Source: an uncultured Alphaproteobacteria bacterium (GTDB lineage Bacteria > Pseudomonadota > Alphaproteobacteria > UBA9655). From it: 14,961 nucleotides of DNA. Made by a program: the position numbers and the translations under genes. The stretch is from contig CALBSK010000104.1 in NCBI GenBank assembly GCA_937967795.1, positions 1-14,961 of the forward strand. Direction: 5' to 3'. Below the pieces are notes generated by a model, which was not told the origin of the DNA, did no database searches, and saw only the letters and a list, made by a program, of their open reading frames with translations. This document shows, piece by piece, positions 1 to 6,734 of the stretch; position 1 is the stretch's first letter; each line of letters opens with the position of its first letter.

Positions 1-2
1 TT

Positions 3-1079
3 TTATGGTCCGGAAGAGTGGACGTTAAAGAGCCTACGAGTGAAAGTTCTAATGTGTCAGAGTATGTATTCTTTCCCTCTATCAAAATTACCTATGAAGA
101 GGATACTTATCGAATTCTTCCCGATGAATGGGCATCAACATGTGAGCGTTTGGAAGAGCGAGTTGATCAAGGCCTTTGTCATTATGTTTCTAAAGTGTGT
201 ACCCAAGGTCCTCAAACACGCATCATTGAAGGTGTTCCTATCAAAAAGAATTGTTGGCAAGAAACCTTTACCTATGCCTGTGATTATCCAGCTAAAAATG
301 ACTGCGGTCCCTTAAGGGCTCGAGGGTGTGCCCAAATTAATTCGGCGTGCAAGCAAACGGTGGCCAGAAATTGTGTCGTTTATTCTCAAACTTATCAATG
401 CAAAGGAGGAATACGCACCTCTTATCACATCGAAGGAGGAAAGACCCCATTTTGTTTGGATGGAAATTGCCGTGATCAAAGTTGGGAAAATAATAATGAG
501 ATGGGATCAACCTTAGCTCAGCTGAGTCTTCTCAAGGAGATGGGGAATAAAATGAACTCCATCTTTGAAGGAAAGGCCCATCAATGTTCAAAATATATTT
601 TCAACTTTAAGGATTGTTGCGGATCAGGCAAGGGGTGGGGAAGTAAGATTGGCCTTGGAGGCTGTAAAGCCAGTGCAAAACTTCTCCATCAAAAACGACA
701 AGCCCGTTTATGTCATTATGTGGGGACTTATTGTGCTAAAAAGGATCCTACAGGGGTAAAATGCATCAAGAAGAAATCTTCTTTTTGCTGCTTTGGTTCA
801 AAGCTTCTCAAAGCTTTTCAGGAACAAGGAAGGCAACAAATTGGCCTTGGATGGGGAGAGGCCAAAAATCCCCTCTGTCGAGGATTTACCATTGAAGAAC
901 TCCAACGCATCGATTTCTCCAAGCTGGATCTTAGGGAAGCTTTTGAAGATCTTCTCCAAAACTATAGCCCCCAGAAGCTTCAAGGCACAGGAAAGCATAT
1001 CGGTGAACGTCTGGAGACGATTAAGAAAGGCTTGGTTCCTCCGAGGGAAAAACAGCCAAAGCAGAGGCCGGAGGCGTAA
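3..1079 (+). CDS. traN: TraN, mating-pair stabilisation outer-membrane protein (3' part only)
   Basis: TraN is a cysteine-rich outer-membrane protein that stabilises donor-recipient contacts in F-type conjugation. The frame is open to the left edge of the window, so the gene starts upstream; the first visible GTG is internal. About 358 residues are visible, with 22 cysteines, as expected for a disulfide-rich periplasmic/surface protein. The C-terminal part carries the family's conserved block: a Cys-Cys pair in SSFCCFGSKLLKAFQEQGR, then QQIGLGWG, then NPLCRGFTIEELQRIDFSKL. These are the strongest family signatures. The tail is basic and proline-rich (PPREKQPKQRPEA). The neighbours traF, traH, traG and traD follow in the order seen in F-like transfer operons, supporting the call. 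The only oddity is the incomplete 5' end imposed by the window. Confidence 0.92.
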   Translation, partial: LWSGRVDVKEPTSESSNVSEYVFFPSIKITYEEDTYRILPDEWASTCERLEERVDQGLCHYVSKVCTQGPQTRIIEGVPIKKNCWQETFTYACDYPAKNDCGPLRARGCAQINSACKQTVARNCVVYSQTYQCKGGIRTSYHIEGGKTPFCLDGNCRDQSWENNNEMGSTLAQLSLLKEMGNKMNSIFEGKAHQCSKYIFNFKDCCGSGKGWGSKIGLGGCKASAKLLHQKRQARLCHYVGTYCAKKDPTGVKCIKKKSSFCCFGSKLLKAFQEQGRQQIGLGWGEAKNPLCRGFTIEELQRIDFSKLDLREAFEDLLQNYSPQKLQGTGKHIGERLETIKKGLVPPREKQPKQRPEA

Positions 1080-1080
1080 G

Positions 1081-1206
1081 CAGTGATCAGAAATCAGTTA
1101 TCAGTAATCAGATTTTCTGAGAGTTGGAAGACTCTAAGGTTTTCTATGACGCTAGTGAAGTGCGCCTTTTTTCTCCTGATTACTGATAACCGATTACTGA
1201 ATTCTG
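1081..1206. repeat. NATCAGT heptanucleotide-repeat palindromic element at the traF start
   Basis: The left arm (1085-1111) is four tandem seven-base units of the form NATCAGT. The segment GTTATCAGTAATCAG (1097-1111) recurs as a perfect inverted copy at 1176-1190. Extending outward gives 31-bp imperfect arms, 1081-1111 and 1176-1206, with about 26 of 31 positions matching. The interior holds the probable traF RBS and start codon. The element lies directly after the traN stop. The right arm is translated as part of the TraF N-terminus (LLITDNRLLNS). It resembles small non-autonomous palindromic or heptamer repeats dispersed in bacterial genomes. Its family is not identified. Confidence 0.7.
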
Positions 1207-1904
1207 CGTTCTTCGAGCGCCATGCGGAAGGATGGCACTGGTATCAGGACTCGCTAAACGAGAGTGATCAGTCGTCAGTGATCAGTCATCAGAATAAGGA
1301 TTCGCAAGCTCCAACGCAACAAATTGAAAAACAGAGGAAGAATTTAGAAACGAAGTTGCATACAGCGATTATTGAACCCACGCGTGAGAATATCATTGCT
1401 TATATTATGGCACAAAAAGCTTTGATGGACCAAAGTCAGCGGTTTTCTGAGGCTTGGAAAGAGGTTGTTCTCACCACACCTTCTTTGGATGAAACCTTGA
1501 TTCATCCCGTCGATCAGAATGCCCGTCATATTTATTATGTTGAGAAAAACAAGGATCTTTCAAAGCGGATAAAAGCTTTAGCTCATGATTATGGACTCTT
1601 CTTTTTCTTCCGGCAGAATTGTCCTTATTGCCATCAGTTTGCGCCTATTGTGAAGCATTTTGCGGGGAAACATGATTGGTCCGTGCTGCCCATCTCCCTT
1701 GATGGGGGATCGTTGCCTGAGTTTCCCCAGGCTAAACGAGACAACGGAATAGCTCAAAAGCTCCAGATTCAACATGTTCCAGCTCTTGTTGCCCTTCATC
1801 CCAAATCAGGAAAACTCATTCCTCTAGCCTATGGCTTGGTCTCTGAAAGTGAAATTGAAGAGCGGGTAGATCTTCTCATACGAATGGAGGGAGGAAAATT
1901 ATGA
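1146..1904 (+). CDS. traF: TraF, periplasmic thioredoxin-like pilus assembly protein
   Basis: TraF is a periplasmic thioredoxin-fold protein needed for assembly of the F-type pilus/secretion channel. I chose ATG 1146 (252 aa) because AAGG (1136-1139) sits just upstream and a Lys-plus-hydrophobic leader follows (MTLVKCAFFLLI). The frame also opens from a GTG at 1083, but that stretch is repeat DNA. Family landmarks include FFERHAEGWHWYQ (22-34), GLFFFFRQNCPYCHQFAPI (150-168) with a CPYC redox motif at 159-162, ISLDGG (183-188), the cis-proline VP at 211-212, and PLAYGLVSESEIEERV. F-plasmid TraF lacks CXXC, so this version may be redox-active. Repeat DNA contributes codons to the signal peptide and to residues about 38-52 (NESDQSSVISHQNKD), a stretch that looks inserted relative to the family. 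The stop overlaps an ATG as ATGA (1901-1904), preceded by a strong GGAGG. Confidence 0.88.
   Translation: MTLVKCAFFLLITDNRLLNSAFFERHAEGWHWYQDSLNESDQSSVISHQNKDSQAPTQQIEKQRKNLETKLHTAIIEPTRENIIAYIMAQKALMDQSQRFSEAWKEVVLTTPSLDETLIHPVDQNARHIYYVEKNKDLSKRIKALAHDYGLFFFFRQNCPYCHQFAPIVKHFAGKHDWSVLPISLDGGSLPEFPQAKRDNGIAQKLQIQHVPALVALHPKSGKLIPLAYGLVSESEIEERVDLLIRMEGGKL
1266..1292. repeat. Second heptamer repeat cluster inside traF
   Basis: Four seven-base units occur in tandem: GATCAGT, CGTCAGT, GATCAGT, CATCAG. They share the NATCAGT consensus with the arms of the element at 1081-1206. They are read in frame in traF as part of a short Asp/Ser/Gln-rich insert between WYQDS and the conserved QRKNLE helix. 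No TraF function is known for such a segment, so it is probably a tolerated linker insertion. Confidence 0.7.
1886..1904 (+). promoter_or_regulatory. Orphaned RBS and ATGA-coupled start (probable former traH start)
   Basis: GGAGGGAGG (1886-1894) is followed six bases later by ATG 1901, which overlaps the traF TGA stop as ATGA. This is a textbook translational-coupling start for the next operon gene. However, the toxin gene ends on the opposite strand at 1910, so the frame entered here runs antisense through the toxin-antitoxin cassette. I infer that this is the original traH initiation site, cut from the traH body when the cassette arrived. Confidence 0.55.
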
Positions 1905-1909
1905 AACCA

Positions 1910-2212
1910 TCAATCGTACACTTCACGACGATGGGCGATGCGAGCCACAAGAATCAAAAGTTTATCTTCTTGGATATAACAGATCAGCCGGTAGGTCCCA
2001 ATACGATAACACCAAAATTCTTTCATGTTGCCCGAAAGGGTCTTCCCAAATCGTTTAGGGTCCTTTTCTGTTGCAAGGCGCTCAAAAATATAACGATTGA
2101 TCGTCCGGCATACCGATTTATCAAGTTTCTCAAATTGCTTTTCGGCACTTTGAGTAAATTCAACTTTCCATTGAGAACGCCTTCCTTTAATGGCGTCCAT
2201 CTTCCATGCCAT
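1910..2212 (-). CDS. RelE/ParE-superfamily toxin
   Basis: A 100-aa protein with the RelE/ParE fold pattern. The core begins WKVEFTQSAEKQFEKLDKSV, followed by an amphipathic helix, DPKRFGKTL, the strand WCYRIGTYRLICYIQ, and the hallmark C-terminal end RIAHRREVYD. Family members are either ribosome-dependent mRNA endonucleases (RelE) or gyrase poisons (ParE); the sequence alone does not separate them. The gene is the second of a two-gene - strand operon. Its ATG at 2212 overlaps the antitoxin 3' end by 26 bp; an alternative ATG at 2200 gives a shorter leader. The extra 15 residues before WKVEF are unusual for the family. The stop lies 6 bp beyond the traF stop, so the cassette fits the traF-traH junction with almost no spacer DNA. 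Confidence 0.85.
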   Translation of the reverse strand: MAWKMDAIKGRRSQWKVEFTQSAEKQFEKLDKSVCRTINRYIFERLATEKDPKRFGKTLSGNMKEFWCYRIGTYRLICYIQEDKLLILVARIAHRREVYD

Positions 2213-2420
2213 ATTTTTTTAAAATATCCTCAAATGGAATGGTTTTTTCCTCTCCTCTCTCTACGCGCTCCATTACGGAAAGAGCGAGTAAATAGTCCTC
2301 CTGATCATCAAGGAATTCTTCAATGGCCCGCTTTACATAATAGCTTTTTGTACGGTGGGTATCTTTTGCTAATTGAGAAAGCCTTTTTTCCATCTCTTCA
2401 GGGAGTCTTATTGTCATCAT
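2187..2420 (-). CDS. RelB/CopG-like ribbon-helix-helix antitoxin
   Basis: A 77-aa protein. Its first residues MMTIRLPEEMEKRLSQLAK form the beta strand and first helix of a ribbon-helix-helix DNA-binding dimer, followed by RTKSYYVKRAIEEFLDD (second helix). The C-terminal part (ERVERGEEKTIPFEDILKKYG) is the usual toxin-wrapping segment of RelB-like antitoxins. It is first in the - strand operon and overlaps the toxin start, the standard order that favours antitoxin synthesis. There are two adjacent ATG codons (2420 and 2417). A good sigma70-like promoter with a palindrome over its -10 region lies upstream, consistent with autorepression by the complex. The likely role is stabilisation of the conjugative element. 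Confidence 0.87.
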   Translation of the reverse strand: MMTIRLPEEMEKRLSQLAKDTHRTKSYYVKRAIEEFLDDQEDYLLALSVMERVERGEEKTIPFEDILKKYGMEDGRH

Positions 2421-2450
2421 GAGTTACATCCTTCATCTCTATCTCTCTTT

Positions 2451-2479
2451 AATGTATTACATACATATCAAAATGTCAA
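2451..2479 (-). promoter_or_regulatory. Toxin-antitoxin promoter and candidate operator
   Basis: Read on the - strand, an exact TTGACA (-35, at 2479-2474) is followed after 17 bp by TACATT (-10, at 2456-2451). The palindrome ATGTATTACAT (2452-2462) covers the -10 region and is a plausible ribbon-helix-helix operator. The -35 box overlaps the most likely traH start codon (ATGTCAAG from 2473), so antitoxin operon expression and traH initiation share the same bases. Confidence 0.65.
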
Positions 2480-3882
2480 GACGATGGCTTGTCCAAGTTT
2501 TTATACACATCTTTATAGGTATGGGAATCCTAACGAATTCCCAAGCGGGTATGCACGAAAATCTGGAGAAAGCTTTTCAAGCTTTAGGCATGGGCCATAA
2601 CGTCACAGAAGGAGGAGGCTATCAAGACCAAACAGGAGGATTTTATACAGGCGGAAGTCTTTTTGCCCGCTCAAAAGTTCATCAAGCTGACCTCTTTTCT
2701 TTGCAGATGCCTCATTACCGAGCGGGGTGTGGGGGTATTGATCTCTTTATGGGGGGATTCAGTTATGTCAATGCTCAGCAGTTTATTCAACTCTTGCGAA
2801 ACATTGGAAGCAATGCGAGTGGTTATGCCTTTAACTTAGCACTCGCAACCGTCACGCCTCAAATTAAAAGTGTGCTGGATGATCTCTCTGCTAAGATTCA
2901 AAAGGTAACGAATCAAAGCATGAATTCTTGTGAAGCGGCTGCCACATTGGTGGGAGGGGCATGGCCTCAGTCTGATGCAAGTTCCCAACTTCTCTGTCAT
3001 GCCATGAGTAAGGATTTAGGAATTGCGAGTGATTGGGCCCAAGCGCGTCAAAAGTGTGGCGCTGAAGGGCAAAGGAACACCATTAATAACCGAAAAGGAG
3101 AAAAACCAGAGTTTAAAGATGTCTTAGGCGATGAATTTAATATGGCTTGGAAAGCCATTCAAAAGAATGGGTTTTTAAGATCAGATCTCCAGTTGGCGGA
3201 ATTCTTTATGACTCTTTCCGGAACTCTCATTTCACGAAGAACAGGAGATCGTACAGAGGCTGCGGTTCTGCCTTCGAGAAGTGCAGATGCAGAGCTTATC
3301 AACGGCCTTATTAAAGGAAACGCCTCGGTTGAAATTTTTAAATGCGACAATGGAAGTGAAGATAAATGCCTTTTCCCAACCCTTCAAAAAGTAACCATTT
3401 CTGAATCTCAAGCCCTTTACGGAAAAGTTCAAAAGCTCTTGGCGGAGATTTCTAAAAAGCTCAGAGAAGATATTCAAGATCTTTCAGAAGGCGAAAAAGG
3501 CTTTATCAATTCGACCCAGATTCCCATTCTCAAAATTATGGCTGTCGAGCTTGCTTTTAAGGAAGGAGGAAGCCCCATCAGTCTCACGGATTTTAGTGAA
3601 GCCATTGCTCACGATATTCTTCTTCGGTACCTCGATGAAGTCATGTCCCTTGTGTGGAATAGTGTCACCCAGCTGAAAAAAGTTCAAATCAACGATGGCA
3701 TGATTGAGGAATTTAGATCGGGAATTGCAGGTTCTCGCAAACTTCTTTTTGCCAAACGGACGGCTCTTTTTGAACAAATGGCCATTACCCTAGAGCTCAT
3801 TGAACGCACCCAACAGATCGAATCAAAATTGCAGCATATGTTTGTCTCCTCAGAACAAGGAACGAAGGCAGGAGGACCATAA
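2473..3882 (+). CDS. traH: TraH, conjugative pilus assembly protein
   Basis: TraH is a periplasmic/outer-membrane-associated component of F-type mating-pair formation, working with TraF and others in pilus assembly. From ATG 2473 the product is 469 aa, near the family size. It starts with a signal peptide (MSRRWLVQVF, then IHIFIGMGIL, then TNSQA) and has the conserved blocks GGFYTGGSLFARS (55-67) and YRAGCGGIDLFMGGFSYVN (82-100). The C-terminal third is helical and coiled-coil-like. The frame also opens at ATG 2419 and ATG 2452, but those additions (MSYILHLYLS...) are encoded by cassette promoter DNA. No good Shine-Dalgarno precedes 2473, unlike the neighbouring genes, which I attribute to the toxin-antitoxin cassette separating traH from its original RBS. 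The stop is 1 bp before the traG start codon. Confidence 0.9.
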   Translation: MSRRWLVQVFIHIFIGMGILTNSQAGMHENLEKAFQALGMGHNVTEGGGYQDQTGGFYTGGSLFARSKVHQADLFSLQMPHYRAGCGGIDLFMGGFSYVNAQQFIQLLRNIGSNASGYAFNLALATVTPQIKSVLDDLSAKIQKVTNQSMNSCEAAATLVGGAWPQSDASSQLLCHAMSKDLGIASDWAQARQKCGAEGQRNTINNRKGEKPEFKDVLGDEFNMAWKAIQKNGFLRSDLQLAEFFMTLSGTLISRRTGDRTEAAVLPSRSADAELINGLIKGNASVEIFKCDNGSEDKCLFPTLQKVTISESQALYGKVQKLLAEISKKLREDIQDLSEGEKGFINSTQIPILKIMAVELAFKEGGSPISLTDFSEAIAHDILLRYLDEVMSLVWNSVTQLKKVQINDGMIEEFRSGIAGSRKLLFAKRTALFEQMAITLELIERTQQIESKLQHMFVSSEQGTKAGGP

Positions 3883-3883
3883 G

Positions 3884-6715
3884 ATGAGCTATGTTATAAC
3901 AACTTATGGAGGCGGTGAGCTCTTTGCCCTTGTCTTTAATGGCATTGCGGCTTTGTTTAAAGAAGATAGCACAGGAATGGTGATGCCCTTCATCCGTGTA
4001 GGGCTTATGGTGGGCTCGGTTTATGTGGTCATTCTTATGCTGTTTCAAAATCAACTTATAGAAGGTGTGAGATGGTTCTTGTGGGTCATTGTGGCAACAA
4101 ATTTGATTTTCTTACCTAAAACCACTCTTTTTATTCATGATCCGTTGGCAAATACCAAACATAAAATTGATCACGTTCCTCTGGCTTTAGGAATGTTTGC
4201 AAGTTTTGTCAGCCAAGTGGGGAAGTCCGTTACGGAACAGTTTGAATCTCAGTTTTCTCTCCCCGATTACATGCCCTATCATCAAACAGGAACCGTGTTT
4301 GCTTCAGCGTTGATGCGCCAGGTAGGGCAGTTTCGCATTGTGGATCCGGTCTTTAAAGGGAATATGGAGCGCTTTGTCAATCAATGCGTTGTTTATGATG
4401 CCATGATTGGTCATAAATATACCCTTACCGATCTTCAAAATACGCCAGATCTTTGGGGATTTGTCAGCAGTAAAGCCTCTTCCATCCTTGGATTTTTATA
4501 CAAGGAGGGAACAAACCCTGGGGGTATTGTCACCTGTAAAGCTGGAGCTCAAAAGTTAAATGCCCAATGGTCAAAAGCCATTAAGGAAGCGATCAGTATT
4601 TATGGCTCTCGGGTGAATGAGAGGACTTTGACCCAAAGTACGTTTACCTCAGACCTTCTCAAAGGAGCCCATCTTTTAGAAGTGGCCCAACGCACAGCTA
4701 ATGACGCCACAGCCCTTCTGAAGCAAGAGATGATGATTAATGCTCTGGAAGAATCTTCTAACAACAAGCTCTCAGAGTTAGGATCAACCTCCAACTATGC
4801 GGCAACAAAAGCCCTTCTCCAGCAAAGATCTGCTTATGCGGTTGCAGGGGAGATTGCAGCACGTACCCTTCCTCTCTTTAAGAATGTCATTGAAGCTCTC
4901 AGTTATGCCCTCTTTATCTTTATCGTTGTGCTTGCACTGCTGCCCAACGGCTATCGGATCCTTCTCACCTATGCTGGCATTCTTGTCTGGACCCAGCTCT
5001 GGGCCCCTCTTTATGCTGTTCTTAATCTTATTATGACCCTTTATGGGAAATCAGAAACACGTGCCTTAGCGAAAGTCTTTACAGCTCAAGGTGATCCACA
5101 AAGTGGCTTCACCCTTTTTAATTCTTCAGCCATTGTCAATGCCAATGCGGATATGTGCACGTTAGCCGCTTGGCTTTCGGTCAGTATTCCTTTTATTTCT
5201 TATGGGATTTTGAAACAAGGGGCTGGTGCTTTTGTGGGGCTTGCCCAGCATTTGGGCTCTGCCATGCAGAGTGCGGCAAGCGGCGCTGCGGCAGAAGCCG
5301 TCTCTGGCAACATTAGCTTAGGAAATGTCAGTCTCGGAACTCAAGCCTATCAAAACACAACCGCTTTTCAGCACAACACAAGCCCTGCACATAGTAGCTC
5401 AAACCTACGCGCTCTTTCGCCTTCAGGGGTTGAGCAATCTACCTTTGCGGATGGAAATCAGGCTTTTAACGATCAAGCCATGTCCCGTTTGAGTGTCCAA
5501 ATTATGGGAACAGAAAACACGAGTTTTGCCCAACAACAAAACCTCTCCAATGCTTTAAGTGTGGCTCAAACAAAAAGCGTTGCAGCGACTGAGGCTACAG
5601 AATCCTCCCTTCAAACCACAACAAACTTTCTTTCTCACGTGGCAAAAGATGAGCATATGGGAGAAGACTACAGTAAAGTTCTGAATGCTTCAGAGGCCAA
5701 GAGCCTTCAAGATTTTCAGAAGTATATCAACGACATTCGCCAAGAAACAGGTTTAGATGAGCACCGGGCGGTTGAGGTAGGGGTGAGTGCGAGCCTTGGC
5801 CTCTCGAAGGTTTGTGGAGGAGTCGGAGGTAATGGAAGTTTTTCAAGTAAGGCTGAACGTTTAGAGGCCATTAAGGCTGCGGATTCTATTGCTCAAGAAA
5901 AAGGCTATTCCTTCAACATTGAGAAAGTTGCCTCAGCCGCTCAATCTTTCATGCAAGGAACAAACAATACCAAAGGGTCTGACTTAGGAGAAAGTGCGCT
6001 TGCGAGCCTTAATCAGGCAAAAAGCTTAAGAGAAGAGGCATCATTTGCTCAAAATCAAGTCGATACCCTCTCAAAAGAAATCAGCTCAAGCCAAGGGAAA
6101 AGTTTCTCTGTCCAGAAAGAATTGACCCAAGAGGTTCTTAACTTTATTGCCCATCAGCCTTCAAACCCAGGTCCTCATGGCACATCCGGAGGACAAATCG
6201 GCTACACAGAAGCCCGCCGCATTCTTGAACACGGAGGAGCAGAACGAGACGCCTATCTCAAAAGCTTTCAAGCCCAGAATCCTCAGTATGCCATTCAAAG
6301 CCTCAATGGAAGAGATGAACAGAATAGTCTTAAATCCCAATATGAAAGACAAGCTCAAGATCAAAGGAGCAGACCTTCAGTAGAAGCTCACAAACTGATC
6401 CAGACTCAAGGTGTTCATCACCGGGCTCAAGAGCAGGGGCTCTCATTTGAAAATCACCTGCCTTCAAGCAATCCCATTAAGCAAGAGGTTCTGAGTCAGC
6501 TAAAGGAGAGCAACGATAGGATAAAAACTGGACATAAAAACATTGAACAACAAGGACAATCCCTTGAAGAAGCAGAAGCTCACTCTCAAGAGAAAACCCT
6601 CGGGGTTACAGCTGTAAAGAACCTCATCACAAGCACAGGAAAAGGCGTGGGAAGTATCGCAGAGGACCTTAAGCCCATAGACCCTTTGGCAACCTATCCT
6701 CTCTTACCCCCTTAG
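3884..6715 (+). CDS. traG: TraG, mating-pair formation/stabilisation inner-membrane protein
   Basis: TraG has an N-terminal membrane domain needed for pilus assembly and a large C-terminal periplasmic domain implicated in mating-pair stabilisation and entry exclusion in F. I chose ATG 3884 because AGGAGG (3869-3874 region) precedes it and MSYVITTYGGGELFALVFNG is the typical start; the frame extends upstream inside traH. The length of 943 aa is close to F TraG. Hydrophobic segments lie at about residues 35-55, 62-78, 338-360, 365-392 and 427-450. The middle is WTQLWAPLYAVLNLIM, characteristic of TraG_N. After about residue 455 it is hydrophilic, rich in Ser/Gln/Ala, with a glycine patch (VCGGVGGNGSFSSKAERLEAI) and long predicted helices. 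The order traH-traG-traD supports the call. Confidence 0.92.
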   Translation: MSYVITTYGGGELFALVFNGIAALFKEDSTGMVMPFIRVGLMVGSVYVVILMLFQNQLIEGVRWFLWVIVATNLIFLPKTTLFIHDPLANTKHKIDHVPLALGMFASFVSQVGKSVTEQFESQFSLPDYMPYHQTGTVFASALMRQVGQFRIVDPVFKGNMERFVNQCVVYDAMIGHKYTLTDLQNTPDLWGFVSSKASSILGFLYKEGTNPGGIVTCKAGAQKLNAQWSKAIKEAISIYGSRVNERTLTQSTFTSDLLKGAHLLEVAQRTANDATALLKQEMMINALEESSNNKLSELGSTSNYAATKALLQQRSAYAVAGEIAARTLPLFKNVIEALSYALFIFIVVLALLPNGYRILLTYAGILVWTQLWAPLYAVLNLIMTLYGKSETRALAKVFTAQGDPQSGFTLFNSSAIVNANADMCTLAAWLSVSIPFISYGILKQGAGAFVGLAQHLGSAMQSAASGAAAEAVSGNISLGNVSLGTQAYQNTTAFQHNTSPAHSSSNLRALSPSGVEQSTFADGNQAFNDQAMSRLSVQIMGTENTSFAQQQNLSNALSVAQTKSVAATEATESSLQTTTNFLSHVAKDEHMGEDYSKVLNASEAKSLQDFQKYINDIRQETGLDEHRAVEVGVSASLGLSKVCGGVGGNGSFSSKAERLEAIKAADSIAQEKGYSFNIEKVASAAQSFMQGTNNTKGSDLGESALASLNQAKSLREEASFAQNQVDTLSKEISSSQGKSFSVQKELTQEVLNFIAHQPSNPGPHGTSGGQIGYTEARRILEHGGAERDAYLKSFQAQNPQYAIQSLNGRDEQNSLKSQYERQAQDQRSRPSVEAHKLIQTQGVHHRAQEQGLSFENHLPSSNPIKQEVLSQLKESNDRIKTGHKNIEQQGQSLEEAEAHSQEKTLGVTAVKNLITSTGKGVGSIAEDLKPIDPLATYPLLPP

Positions 6716-6734
6716 ACATGAAAAGGAGATAAAA

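Noticed and set aside
1081..1292. CRISPR-like array from the repeated ATCAG units
   Set aside because: Units are only seven bases, directly abutting without spacers, and arranged as inverted arms.
1901..2422. 173-codon + strand open frame with a strong RBS
   Set aside because: It is antisense to a well-supported toxin-antitoxin pair and its residues show no protein family character. It is kept only as a coupling scar, not as a gene.
3800..3883. Upstream start for traG inside traH
   Set aside because: ATG 3884 has an AGGAGG and matches the usual TraG N-terminus; the extension lies in the traH coding region.
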